Assembly: GCF_001613305.1 (NCBI RefSeq)
Contig: NZ_BDCC01000012.1
Coordinates: 434,001 to 498,000, forward strand
Length of the DNA: 64,000 bases
Direction: 5' to 3'
From: Nocardia vaccinii NBRC 15922
GTDB taxonomy: Bacteria > Actinomycetota > Actinomycetes > Mycobacteriales > Mycobacteriaceae
In this document: positions 37,422 through 45,925 of the stretch, piece by piece
How positions within the stretch are numbered: the stretch's first letter is position 1
How the letters are laid out: the number at the start of each line of letters is the position of its first letter
Program-made: the position numbers and the translations under genes
Notes under the pieces: generated by a model
Database searches by the model: none
Told to the model about the DNA's origin: nothing
What the model saw: the letters and a program-made list of their open reading frames with translations, nothing else

Positions 37422-39020
37422 TCAGCTCAGGTCGACCTGGACGACCTTGGTCGCGCCGACGGCCTGCGCGATGGAGGCCTGCACGTCGGCGGGAACCTCG
37501 GTGTTCACCCGCAGGACCACCGTCGCGCCCTCCTTGTCGATGTCCTGGCTCAGCTGGGCGGCCTGGATGTCGATTTCGGCCTCGCCCAGGGCGGTGCCGA
37601 TCCGGCCCAGCGCGCCGGGCCGGTCCTCGTAGTTCAGCACCGCGAGATTCAGGCCCTCGGCGCGCATATCGTAGTTGCGGCCGTTGATGTTGACGATCTT
37701 CTGCACCAGCTCCGGCTCGGTCAGCGTGCCGGAGACGTTCAGGGTGCGGCCGTCACCGAATACCGCGCGCATGTCCACCACACTGCGGTGCGAGGGGCTC
37801 TCGGTGGCGGTCGTGACGGTCGCCTCGATCCCCCGCTCCTTGGCCAGGGCCGGGGCGTTGACGAAGGTGACCGGATCCTCGATCAGCGCCGAGAAGATGC
37901 CGCGCAGCGCCGAAAGTTCCAGCACCGCGACGTCGTACGCGCTCAGCTCGCCGCGCGCCTGCACCTCCAGGCCGACCGGCAGCTCGTCGGCCAGCGCACC
38001 CAGCAGCACACCCTGCTTGCGCACGAGTTCCAGCCACGGTGCGACGAACTCGTCCACCGCGCCGCCGGTCACGTTCACCGCGCCGGGTACGAATTCGCCT
38101 GCGAGAGCGAGCAGTACGGACTTGGCCACATCGGTGCCCGCGCGATCCTGCGCCTCGGAGGTGGACGCGCCCAGGTGCGGGGTGACCACGACCTGCGGCA
38201 GGTCGAACAGCGGGCTGTCGGTGCAGGGCTCGGTCTCGTACACGTCGATGCCCGCGCCACGCACATGCCCCGACTTGATCGCGTCGGCGAGGGCCGCCTC
38301 GTCGATCAGCCCGCCACGAGCGGCGTTGACGATGATGACGCCCGGCTTGGTCAGCGCCAGCTTCTCCGCGGACAGCAGGCCCTTGGTCTCGGGGGTCTTG
38401 GGCAGGTGCACCGAGATCAGGTCGGCGCGGGCGAGCACCTCGTCCAGCTCGAGCAGTTCGATGCCCAGCTGCGCGGCGCGCGCGTGCGAGACGTAGGGGT
38501 CGTAGGCGACGATCTTGGTTTCGAACGCGGCCAGGCGCGCGGCGAACAACTGGCCGATGCGGCCGAGGCCGATCACGCCGACGGTCTTGCCGAAGATCTC
38601 GACGCCGTTGAACTTGCCGCGCTTCCAGGTGTGCTCGCGCAGGGTGGCGTCGGCGGCCGGGATCTGGCGCGCGGTGGACAGCAGCAGGGTGACCGCGTGC
38701 TCGGCGGCGGTGTGGATGTTGGAGGTCGGCGCGTTGACGACCATCACACCGCGCTCGGTGGCGGCCGGTACATCGACGTTGTCCAGGCCGACACCGGCCC
38801 GCGCGACGATCTTCAACCGCCGGCCGGCGTCGAGGACCTCGGCGTCGACCGTCGTGGCGGAGCGGACCAGCAGCGCGTCGGCCTCGGGCACCGCGGCCAG
38901 CAGAGCGGGCCGATCGGGCCCGTCGACCCAGCGCACCTCGACACCGTCGCCGAGCGCATCGACGGTCGACTGGGCGAGCTTGTCGGCGATCAGAACAACA
39001 GGACGGCCATTTTGGCTCAC
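37422..39020 (-). CDS. serA: D-3-phosphoglycerate dehydrogenase
   Basis: A 532-residue enzyme, the first step of serine synthesis. The order is the substrate-binding lobe, an NAD-binding lobe with VIGLGRIGQLFAARL, HLPKTPETKGL and NAARGGLIDEAAL, then the long intervening domain of type I enzymes, and a C-terminal ACT domain (LNYEDRPGALGRIGTALGEAEIDIQAAQLS) that senses serine. The likely start is GTG 39020, with GAGGTG seven bases before it. Length and layout match mycobacterial SerA1. Confidence 0.96.
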   Translation of the reverse strand: MSQNGRPVVLIADKLAQSTVDALGDGVEVRWVDGPDRPALLAAVPEADALLVRSATTVDAEVLDAGRRLKIVARAGVGLDNVDVPAATERGVMVVNAPTSNIHTAAEHAVTLLLSTARQIPAADATLREHTWKRGKFNGVEIFGKTVGVIGLGRIGQLFAARLAAFETKIVAYDPYVSHARAAQLGIELLELDEVLARADLISVHLPKTPETKGLLSAEKLALTKPGVIIVNAARGGLIDEAALADAIKSGHVRGAGIDVYETEPCTDSPLFDLPQVVVTPHLGASTSEAQDRAGTDVAKSVLLALAGEFVPGAVNVTGGAVDEFVAPWLELVRKQGVLLGALADELPVGLEVQARGELSAYDVAVLELSALRGIFSALIEDPVTFVNAPALAKERGIEATVTTATESPSHRSVVDMRAVFGDGRTLNVSGTLTEPELVQKIVNINGRNYDMRAEGLNLAVLNYEDRPGALGRIGTALGEAEIDIQAAQLSQDIDKEGATVVLRVNTEVPADVQASIAQAVGATKVVQVDLS

Positions 39021-39386
39021 AACTGCACCTCGCTGGCGCTCGGCTCCGTCGTACGCCATGGGCGCTGTATCAATGGTTCGCTCGCAAGCTCGCTCACTGG
39101 GGGCACTCCTGGGAAAGAGGGGGATCGGCATTTACCGGGGCCAAGCTTAATGGGCTCGTCTGCGCCGGGGAGTGCGGGTGGTCGGATCGCGCCGCACCTC
39201 CGCACCGGGGGTGACCTCGGTCTCACCGACACCGAGACGAGTACCTCCCCAGCATCGGATGCGGTCTCGCCCCGCGCCCCGGAAAACCACATGACGCGTC
39301 CATGATCGGCTCTCGCGGATCACCGGTCACGCGTCCGCACCACAGCATCTCGCACTCGGATGCACGCGGAGGCGACGCCCTGCCTC
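39021..39386. other. serA upstream region
   Basis: About 366 bases between the start of serA and the stop of the GHKL ATPase gene, both on the minus strand. It should hold the serA promoter. CTCGGT/ACCGAG half-sites occur near 39215-39235. No gene or clear promoter can be supported. Confidence 0.4.
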
Positions 39387-40538
39387 TCAACCCGCCTGTG
39401 CGCGCTCCTCCTCGAGTCCGCGCATCGCGTAGACCCGCTCGAGGAAGTCGCGGTGGGCACGCAGCGTGGAGTCGAGCAGTTCGCGCCAGGTGCGGCGGTC
39501 GATGCGGGCGTCGCTGTCCAGGGAGGAGAGCGAGGCGGGGCGGAGGCTGTCGATGTGGTCGACGATGAAGGTGCGCCGGCGTCGGGGGAACTGATCGCCG
39601 ATGCGGGGATTCTCGGTCAGGAACGTATCCAGCGCGTAGAGGTAGTTGATCGCGCGTCGATGAGCGCGTGCAGCTTGTCCACCACCGCGACTCGCTCCCC
39701 CGCGATCTGCCCGAGGGAGTAGATCTCCGCCACGCGGGCGCGTTCGAACAGCGCCACGACGACGTCCGGGCGCGGATCGGAGTCCTCGGCGATCTGCTGC
39801 AAGGTATCGAGCAGACTGCGTTGCGGCCCGAGCGACAATGCCAGGCGCACAATGCTTTCCACATGTCCCGGATCCTCGAGCGCGGCGCGGTCCTTGTTGG
39901 CCACCAGGATTCGCGCGGCGGCGGTCGCCGATTCGCCAAACAGCTTGTCGCCCGGCGCGATCGCCTCCAGCTTCGGTGGTGCCGCGCTGCGGGGCGGCGA
40001 TCCCGTCCAGCGGGCCGACCGACGGGTAGTAGTCGCTCTCGGTGTCGTGCACCATATCGTCCAGGTCCAGGATGATATGGGAGACAGGCCATCCGGCCTC
40101 GGTGCGATCCCGCTCGCCGCTGCCCGCGCTGATCACCTCGATGGTCCGGCAGATCCCGAAGGCGGCCAGCTTGCCGATTCCCTTGCGGCCCATGACCGGT
40201 CGGCTGCGTTCGCGCGAAAGATCCGAGCCCGTGCGGATTCTCCGGTCCGAACCGACCATCAGATAGTGCTCGTTGACCTCGTCGGCGGTCATGCCGTGGC
40301 CGTTGTCGGTCACGACGATCTCGTAGGGCGCCTCCTGCGCGCCGCGCGCGGTACCCGCGAGGGTCACTCCCCACGGCAACCACACCGCCACTTCACTGGT
40401 GTCGGCGTCGTAGGAATTGGCGATGAGTTCGGCCAGCACCGCCGAGACTCGGTCGTAGAGGCGGATTCCCAGCTTGTCGATGGCCAGCCGGCTGATCCGC
40501 ATCGTGTACTTGTGGTCGGACCGCACATCTTCGTCCAT
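39387..40538 (-). CDS. GHKL (Hsp90/MutL-type) ATPase, reading frame disrupted
   Basis: The first 175 residues are a good GHKL ATP-binding domain: LAELIANSYDADT (Mg-binding Asn), VVTDNGHGM (N2 box) and GRKGIGKLAAFG (lid). From about residue 180 the translation turns into an Arg/Gly/Ala-rich string, while the next frame reads sensible protein (KLEAIAPGDKLFGES, SLLDTLQQIAEDSDPRPDVVV, AEIYSLGQIAGERVAVVDKL). About 112 codons later the first frame makes sense again (NYLYALDTFLTENPRI). So there is one extra base near 39991 and one missing near 39655. It is probably a pseudogene, or two assembly errors. Such ATPases often sit in defence loci. Confidence 0.7.
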   Translation of the reverse strand: MDEDVRSDHKYTMRISRLAIDKLGIRLYDRVSAVLAELIANSYDADTSEVAVWLPWGVTLAGTARGAQEAPYEIVVTDNGHGMTADEVNEHYLMVGSDRRIRTGSDLSRERSRPVMGRKGIGKLAAFGICRTIEVISAGSGERDRTEAGWPVSHIILDLDDMVHDTESDYYPSVGPLDGIAAPQRGTTEAGGDRAGRQAVWRIGDRRRANPGGQQGPRRARGSGTCGKHCAPGIVARAATQSARYLAADRRGLRSAPGRRRGAVRTRPRGGDLLPRADRGGASRGGGQAARAHRRAINYLYALDTFLTENPRIGDQFPRRRRTFIVDHIDSLRPASLSSLDSDARIDRRTWRELLDSTLRAHRDFLERVYAMRGLEEERAQAG

Positions 40539-40708
40539 GGTTCGGGCCTTCCGACGCCCGCGGGCAGCCGCTGTTCAGCCACCACCACTGACACCATGCT
40601 GCGTGCCCCCGTTGACCAGGGGTTGAACGGTAAACGTCCAGGTCGTCACAAGGAGATTCCGGATTCGATGGTCCAGCCGGGGCGAAAGCGGCACCCGGAA
40701 ACGCGAAA

Positions 40709-40735
40709 GGCCCCGCACCACGATGGTGCGGAGCC
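40709..40735 (-). terminator. Terminator of the first cold-shock gene
   Basis: GGCTCCGCACCA and TGGTGCGGGGCC (coding-strand sense) form a 12-bp stem with one G-U pair and a 3-base loop, followed by TTTC. It begins about 15 bases after the stop. Confidence 0.75.
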
Positions 40736-40750
40736 CTCAAGTCAGGTGAC

Positions 40751-40954
40751 TCAGATCACGCGAACGCCCTGGGCCTGCGGACCCTTCTGGCCCTGGCCGA
40801 TCTCGAACTCCACGCGCTGACCCTCGTCGAGCGACCGGAAGCCGCTACCGGAAACAGCCGAGTAATGCACGAACACATCCGGACCACCGTCGTCCTGAGC
40901 GATGAACCCGAAGCCCTTCTCGCTGTTGAACCACTTCACTACGCCTTGCGCCAT
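40751..40954 (-). CDS. Cold-shock protein (CspA family)
   Basis: A 67-residue single cold-shock OB-fold. RNP1 is KGFGFI, RNP2 is DVFVHYSAV, and the protein begins [17 protein letters not shown]. It binds single-stranded RNA and DNA and works as an RNA chaperone. ATG 40954 has AGAAGG upstream. A second, more divergent paralogue lies 580 bases upstream on the same strand. Confidence 0.95.
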   Translation of the reverse strand: MAQGVVKWFNSEKGFGFIAQDDGGPDVFVHYSAVSGSGFRSLDEGQRVEFEIGQGQKGPQAQGVRVI

Positions 40955-41274
40955 TTCATACCTTCTGTAGACGAGCCAGGCCGGCCAACGTCCGCCGAAC
41001 CCGGTCTCGATGTTCCAGACTGCCAGCCCGGCGGCTGCCGCGCCACTGTGATTTCGCGGAACGGGCGTTTGCGGCCGGTATGCCAGCAGATCGGCCGGAC
41101 CCCAGTTGAGCACCCGTTATGATACCGATATAGGTAAAACTGCCGACCGATCCGATCATTCCGTACCTCGCGTCACCAGACCTCGTCATCGAATCGAAAT
41201 AAGCGGCGGCCGGTCTCGGGCAATTACTGCCCGAGACCGGCCGCCGAGTCGATTCAACCGACCGTTGTGCGAGC
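40955..41274. other. Upstream region of the first cold-shock gene
   Basis: About 320 bases. It contains the strong terminator at 41204-41246 and then about 250 bases that should hold the cold-shock promoter and long 5' leader. No gene is supported in it. Confidence 0.5.
41204..41246 (-). terminator. Strong terminator after the 38-codon ORF
   Basis: A perfect 19-bp stem (41204-41222 with 41228-41246) with loop ATTAC, followed on the minus strand by TTATTTCG. It lies 28 bases after the small ORF stop. Confidence 0.85.
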
Positions 41275-41391
41275 TCAGCCGCCGAAAGACCCAGTCCACG
41301 GCGTGTTCAGGATCCCGTGGAACGCAGCGCTGCCGGTGCTGAACAGACCGTGCAGAGCGGCGGAACCGGTGTCGATGATAACGGGGATCAT
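41275..41391 (-). CDS. 38-residue small protein with internal repeat
   Basis: ATG 41391 is preceded by AAAGGAAAG at ideal spacing, and the frame ends 28 bases before a strong terminator. These features make a short coding gene likely. The peptide starts MIPVIIDTGSAALHGLF and repeats the block as STGSAAFHGIL, ending WTGSFGG. There is no signal peptide or charged patch, and it is markedly hydrophobic and Gly/Ser-rich. I recognise no family. It sits between two cold-shock genes on the same strand, 141 bases after the upstream one. Confidence 0.6.
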   Translation of the reverse strand: MIPVIIDTGSAALHGLFSTGSAAFHGILNTPWTGSFGG

Positions 41392-41532
41392 GGACTTTCC
41401 TTTCATTGTCGTCATCCGGCCGAACCGGCTTTCGACAGGCATATCGAGCACCTTGAAACACTCGTTAGCCAGAATTGCGGAAAGGTGACCCGGACAACAC
41501 GATTTCGGAACTGTGTGCCACGACACACACAA

Positions 41533-41742
41533 TCAGTTCTGTACGCTCCGGACGTTCCTGGCCTCGGGACCGGTCTTGGTATGCCGGATTTCGAACACCA
41601 CTCGCTGCCCCTCGACGAGCGACCGGAAGCCGGTGCCTTCCAGCTCGGTGTAGTCGACGAAGACATCGGGCCCGCCGTCGTCCTGACGGATGAACCCGAA
41701 GCCCTTCTTGGTGTCGAACCACTTGACCGTGCCCAGTGCCAT
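41533..41742 (-). CDS. Cold-shock protein, divergent paralogue
   Basis: A 69-residue cold-shock domain: [40 protein letters not shown]2 has DVFVDY in place of the usual DVFVHY, so one aromatic/His nucleic-acid contact is replaced by Asp. The end, [15 protein letters not shown], is longer and more charged than in the neighbour. ATG 41742 has GAGAAGG upstream. Confidence 0.92.
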   Translation of the reverse strand: MALGTVKWFDTKKGFGFIRQDDGGPDVFVDYTELEGTGFRSLVEGQRVVFEIRHTKTGPEARNVRSVQN

Positions 41743-41838
41743 ATCACAACCTTCTCGCCGTCGAGCCAGCCGAACCATAGCGAGGCAATCGACGGCAGTC
41801 CAGGCCGATTCGGCGCGTCGCGCACCGCGCCGTTCATC

Positions 41839-43680
41839 TCACGGCCGCAGATAACGCACCTGACGCGTCATCGCGGTCGCGTGAACCTCGTGGCCGGACA
41901 GCTGCTCCGGCACGCCGACCTGCCAGAACGCCCCGGATTCGGTCCATGCCGAGGGATGCGTGCGCACCACGACCACCGCGGGCCTCGACTGCCGCACGGC
42001 CGCCTCACGAGCATGGGCATAGGCTTCGCGGAATTCGTCCACACCCGTGGCGGTGAAAACCACACACCCCAGCGAATGCGCGTGCGCGGCGAAATTCACC
42101 CGTGGCGGCGCGGGATGATTGGTGCGGCAGTCGCGGTACAGATTGTTGAAACCATTGCCGCCCTGCCCCTCCTGCAAACGGGCGATGACCGCGTAACCGT
42201 CGTTGTCGCAGACGACCGCGACGAACCGATGACCGGCGAACGCCGCGGAGAACAGCTCGGAATTGAGCATCAGATACGAGCCGTCACCCAGCAGCGTGGT
42301 GACCAGCCCGTGCCGATGCGCCATGGCCGCACCCCACGCGCCCGCGAGTTCGTAACCCATGCAGGAGAATCCGTATTCGACGTCCATGGTGGGTTCACCG
42401 CCCTCGGCCCGCCAGCCGCCGACCAGCTCCCCCGGCAGCCCGCCGGACGAGGTCATCACGTAGTCGTCCGGTTCGCTCAGATCGTTGACCGCGCCGACGA
42501 TCTGGGCATAGGTCGGCGGTCCGGCAGCCGGTGCGCGCAGGGTGTCGATGTAGTCGTCCCATTCACCGCGTATCGCCGATGCACGAGTCGTCCACTCGCG
42601 AGCGACCCGCCAGCCGGACAGTTCCTGCTCCAGATCCTCCAGCGCCGCAGCGGCGTCCGCGACCACCGCGAGGGCGCCGTGTTTGACCGCGTCGAAGCGC
42701 GCGGCGTTGATCGTGATCATCCGCACGTCGGGCGCGAAGGCCGTCCACGACGCGGTCGTGAAGTCCTGCAGACGAGTTCCCACCGCGAGCACCAGATCTG
42801 CCTGCGCCGCAAGGGTATCGGCCGACGCCGATCCGGTGATGCCGAGCGGTCCGGCGTACAGCGGATGATCGTGTGCGACGAGAGTGCGCCCGGCGGTGGT
42901 CTCCGCGATCGGAATACCATGCCGCTCTGCCGTTTCCAGCGCCTGCGGTCCCGCGCCCGAATACCGCACGCCGCCACCGAGGATCAGCAGCGGCCGTTGC
43001 GCCGAGCGCAGCGCTCGCGCCGCCGCGGCAAGGGCGGCGCGATCGGGGCGTGGCCGGGCGACCGCGTGCACGACCGGTTCGAACAGCAGGTCCGGGAAGT
43101 CGAAGGTTTCGGCCTGCACATCCTGCGGCAGAGCGAGTGTCACCGGTCCGGCATCGGCGGGATCGGTGAGCACCCGCGCGACCTGCGGCAGCGTCGCGAG
43201 CAACTGCTCGGGTCGGGTGATGCGGTCGAAATAGCGGCTCACCGCGCGGAACGCGTCATTGGCGGTCACGGTCGGATCGCCGAAGTGCTCGACCTGTTGC
43301 AGGACCGGATCGGGCCCGCGACCGGTGAACACGTCCCCCGGAAGTAGCAGCAGCGGAAGCCGATTCGCGTGCGCGACGCCGGCCGCGGTCACCATGTTCA
43401 ACGCGCCGGGCCCGATCGAGGAAGTGACCACGCCGACCTGCCGGCGGTGCACGGCCTTGGCCAGCCCCACCGCGGCCAGGGCCATCCCCTGTTCGGAATG
43501 CCCGCGCCAGACCGGGATCACGTCGCGGCGTTCCTCGAGCGCCGTGCCCAGGCCCAGGACGTTGCCGTGGCCGAAGATCGCGAACACCGCGGGGAACAGC
43601 GGCACCTCGCGCCCGTCCAGGGTCTGTGAGCGCTGGGCGATCAGCCAGGCCACCAATGCCTGCGCGGTCGTCAGTCGCAT
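41839..43680 (-). CDS. iolD: 3D-(3,5/4)-trihydroxycyclohexane-1,2-dione hydrolase IolD
   Basis: A 613-residue thiamine-diphosphate enzyme that opens the inositol-derived ring to 5-deoxy-D-glucuronate. Features are the N-terminal PYR domain with VFAIFGHGNVLGLGTALEE, the central domain, and the cofactor-binding GDGSYLMLNSELFSAAFAG; QEGQGGNGFNNLYRD is typical of IolD. ATG 43680 has GAGGAG upstream. It is the last gene of the minus-strand iol cluster, after iolB with a gap of 177 bases. Confidence 0.94.
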   Translation of the reverse strand: MRLTTAQALVAWLIAQRSQTLDGREVPLFPAVFAIFGHGNVLGLGTALEERRDVIPVWRGHSEQGMALAAVGLAKAVHRRQVGVVTSSIGPGALNMVTAAGVAHANRLPLLLLPGDVFTGRGPDPVLQQVEHFGDPTVTANDAFRAVSRYFDRITRPEQLLATLPQVARVLTDPADAGPVTLALPQDVQAETFDFPDLLFEPVVHAVARPRPDRAALAAAARALRSAQRPLLILGGGVRYSGAGPQALETAERHGIPIAETTAGRTLVAHDHPLYAGPLGITGSASADTLAAQADLVLAVGTRLQDFTTASWTAFAPDVRMITINAARFDAVKHGALAVVADAAAALEDLEQELSGWRVAREWTTRASAIRGEWDDYIDTLRAPAAGPPTYAQIVGAVNDLSEPDDYVMTSSGGLPGELVGGWRAEGGEPTMDVEYGFSCMGYELAGAWGAAMAHRHGLVTTLLGDGSYLMLNSELFSAAFAGHRFVAVVCDNDGYAVIARLQEGQGGNGFNNLYRDCRTNHPAPPRVNFAAHAHSLGCVVFTATGVDEFREAYAHAREAAVRQSRPAVVVVRTHPSAWTESGAFWQVGVPEQLSGHEVHATAMTRQVRYLRP

Positions 43681-43857
43681 CCGTTGCTCCTCGTCGTGCC
43701 GGTCGTACGGTTCATTTGCCACCGGTTTGTCCGCATCCCGGCCCGCGTTCGGCGAGTACCCATCGTGACCCGCTGCGTACCAACAAGTTTCCGGGCGGAC
43801 CCGGAGACCGAACGGCCGATCCCGCCCGGATGCCGCCACGCCGAAGCGGCGGCCGGG

Positions 43858-44748
43858 TCAGCACACGCGTCCCCGATGGCCGGTGACCGGGCAGCGCGGG
43901 TCGGGCGCGGTCGAGATCCAGGTGTCACGGACCCAGCCGTGCGCCGGATCATCACAGAACGCCATGGAACGCTCGGGCGCCGGGCCCGCCAGGACGTTCA
44001 GGTAGTACATCGGATATCCCGGTGCGGCCACGCACGGCCCGTGATATCCGCGGGGTATGAGAAATACGTCCCCGTCGCGCACCGCGACGTTCTCCTCCAG
44101 CTCGCCGTCGGTGGTGTAGGTGCGATGCATGCCGAACCCCTCCCGCGAGGGTGTGATCGCGTCCCGTCCGGCGATGCGGAAGTAGTAGATCTCCTCGTTC
44201 ACGACCTCGCACTCGCTCGCCTCATCGTGCTTGTGCGGTGGATAGGAGGACCAGTTGCCATCCGGTGTGATGAGTTCACAGGCATTCAGTTTGTCCGCAT
44301 GCTCCCATGTCCCGGGTGTACCGAAATTCGTGACCTGCCGGGTGGCCCGGCCCGCGCCCCGGACCTCAACCGGCACATCTTCGGCCGCACCGTATTTCGC
44401 GGACAGTCGCCGCTCACAGCGCGCCATCGGCAGCGCGATCTGCGCGCCGGTCCGCGAGACGAGCTCCACCTCGGCCTCGCGCGGGACATATACGAAATCG
44501 GTGACGCGGGCGAAAACCGTCTTCCGGCCGGTCAACTCGAAGCTTTCGCCGTCCACCCGGACGGTGCAACCACCGCCGAGCGGAAGTACGAACGCCTCGT
44601 ATTCGCCGGTGTGTATCGTCCGCGGCGCACCAGCCGGCAGGCGCAGTACGCGCAGCCCGGCATAGGACCATCCCGCGTCCCGGGCGGTCAGCAGGACCGG
44701 ATCGTCGCCGTCCGCCAGTGTGCCTGCGGGGCGGTGCAGCCGGCTCAT
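43858..44748 (-). CDS. iolB: 5-deoxy-glucuronate isomerase IolB
   Basis: A 296-residue bicupin that converts 5-deoxy-glucuronate to 2-deoxy-5-keto-gluconate. Motifs are FVLPLGGGCTVRVDG, VTDFVYVPREAEVEL, YPPHKHDE with metal-binding histidines, EEIYYFRI and LIPRGYHGPCVAAPGYPMYYLNVLAGP. ATG 44748 begins MSRLHRPAGTLADG. A degraded copy of this N-terminal region lies immediately upstream. Confidence 0.94.
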   Translation of the reverse strand: MSRLHRPAGTLADGDDPVLLTARDAGWSYAGLRVLRLPAGAPRTIHTGEYEAFVLPLGGGCTVRVDGESFELTGRKTVFARVTDFVYVPREAEVELVSRTGAQIALPMARCERRLSAKYGAAEDVPVEVRGAGRATRQVTNFGTPGTWEHADKLNACELITPDGNWSSYPPHKHDEASECEVVNEEIYYFRIAGRDAITPSREGFGMHRTYTTDGELEENVAVRDGDVFLIPRGYHGPCVAAPGYPMYYLNVLAGPAPERSMAFCDDPAHGWVRDTWISTAPDPRCPVTGHRGRVC

Positions 44749-45026
44749 CGCGCAGCGCCCCTGTACTCGATATGAGACTGTCCGGCAGACAGGCGCCGTC
44801 GAGTACGCCACCCCACGGCCTTGTCGGTCAGCGGGACGGGATCATAGCCACCTTCCGATGCCCCTGCGGAACAGGGAAATCGGCTCGCCGAACGCCTGCG
44901 CGCACCGCCGGACCGGTCGGTGACCGACGGTACTCCAGGACGAGCCGATCGCCCGACCTCGAGACTCAGCAGGTCGGAATCGTGTCCGGCGGAGGGTGTT
45001 CCGGCCGGTCCGTGCAGCATGCTCAT
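44745..45026 (-). pseudogene. iolB-5'-derived 93-codon ORF, coupled at both ends
   Basis: This frame starts MSMLHGPAGTPSAGHDSDLL, close to the IolB start MSRLHRPAGTLADGDDPVLL, and further on has YDPVPLTDKAVGW, close to the IolB DDPVLLTARDAGW. Its ATG overlaps the stop of the upstream aldolase-like gene (ATGA), and its TGA overlaps the true iolB ATG (ATGA). The middle and end are Arg/Ser-rich and not protein-like. It is best read as a decayed duplicate of the iolB 5' end that still keeps translational coupling. A real small protein cannot be excluded. Confidence 0.55.
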
Positions 45027-45916
45027 CTCGCCTCCGTGAGTGTTCGTGCGGCGGCGTCGACCGCGCCCGCGACATCGCCGTCGGGTGGATACAGCAGACT
45101 GCGGCCGACTACCAGGCCGCGCGAAACCCCGTGTCGCAGTGCGCCGCCCCAGGCCGCCAGATCCGCCGCCGGATCCCCCGAGGGCGCGCCGCCCAGCATG
45201 AGCACGGGCAGTGTGGTGGCGTCGAGTACCGAAATATCCTGCGGCGCGGGAATTTTCAGCCAGGTATACGCGGAGGTCACGCCGAGGCCCGAGGCGACGG
45301 TGATGGCCCGCTGCAGTGAGGCCGAATCCTTGTGCATCACCAGCGATCCGGACTCGTCGCGATGGTAGGGCAGCGGTTCCACCATCGCCATCAGACCGTG
45401 CGCGGCGAGTTCGGAGACCGCGCGGGCGCACGCCTGCAGGGTCGGGATGGTGCGCGGGTCCGAATCCACCAGCCGCAGCAGCATTTTCCCGCCGTCCAGG
45501 CCGAACTCGACCAGCGAGCGGGCATCGTATCCGGTGAACCGGTCCTCGATCTCCCAGTCCGCACCGGCCAGGCCGCCGCGATTCATCGATCCGATGACGA
45601 CCTTGTCGTGCAACGCGTCCAGCAGCAGCAGTTCCTCCACCACGTCCGGGGAGCCGAGCACGCCGTCCACCGCCGGATTGTCCAGCGCGATCAGCAGATG
45701 TTCGAGCAGTGTGCGCCGATCCGCCATGGCGGTGCGGTCCGAACCGACCCCGAGCGCACCGCGAGCCGGGTGATCCGCCGCCACCAGGAACAACGTGCCC
45801 TGCTCGGACAGCAGCCGCTCGCGGCGACGTCGCGCGGCATAGGCACGCGCGATCGCCCCGGGTTCGGTGCTGCGCACGCGCAGCAGCGCACGCCAGCGTT
45901 CGTCGGTCAGGTACAC
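45023..45916 (-). CDS. Cgl0159-type TIM-barrel protein, candidate inositol-pathway aldolase
   Basis: A 297-residue barrel protein of the type found in actinobacterial iol clusters (Cgl0159 family): LFLVAADHPARGALGVG, GVLGSPDVVEELLLLDAL, GYDARSLVEFGLDGGKMLLRL, WLKIPAP, LMLGGAPSGDP. The likely Schiff-base lysine lies in KMLLR or WLKIP. No IolJ of the Bacillus type is present, so this is the best candidate for cleavage of 2-deoxy-5-keto-gluconate-6-phosphate; that role is inferred. It starts 9 bases after iolC. Confidence 0.8.
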   Translation of the reverse strand: MYLTDERWRALLRVRSTEPGAIARAYAARRRRERLLSEQGTLFLVAADHPARGALGVGSDRTAMADRRTLLEHLLIALDNPAVDGVLGSPDVVEELLLLDALHDKVVIGSMNRGGLAGADWEIEDRFTGYDARSLVEFGLDGGKMLLRLVDSDPRTIPTLQACARAVSELAAHGLMAMVEPLPYHRDESGSLVMHKDSASLQRAITVASGLGVTSAYTWLKIPAPQDISVLDATTLPVLMLGGAPSGDPAADLAAWGGALRHGVSRGLVVGRSLLYPPDGDVAGAVDAAARTLTEAR

Positions 45917-45925
45917 CGCATCTCC

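Noticed and set aside
37329..39305. 658-codon plus-strand frame opposite serA
   Set aside because: Antisense shadow of SerA; it runs through a strong terminator and has no family features.
39223..40383. 386-codon minus-strand frame overlapping the GHKL ATPase gene
   Set aside because: Only part of it (about 39660-39990) reads as real protein, and that part belongs to the frame-disrupted ATPase; the rest is low-complexity.
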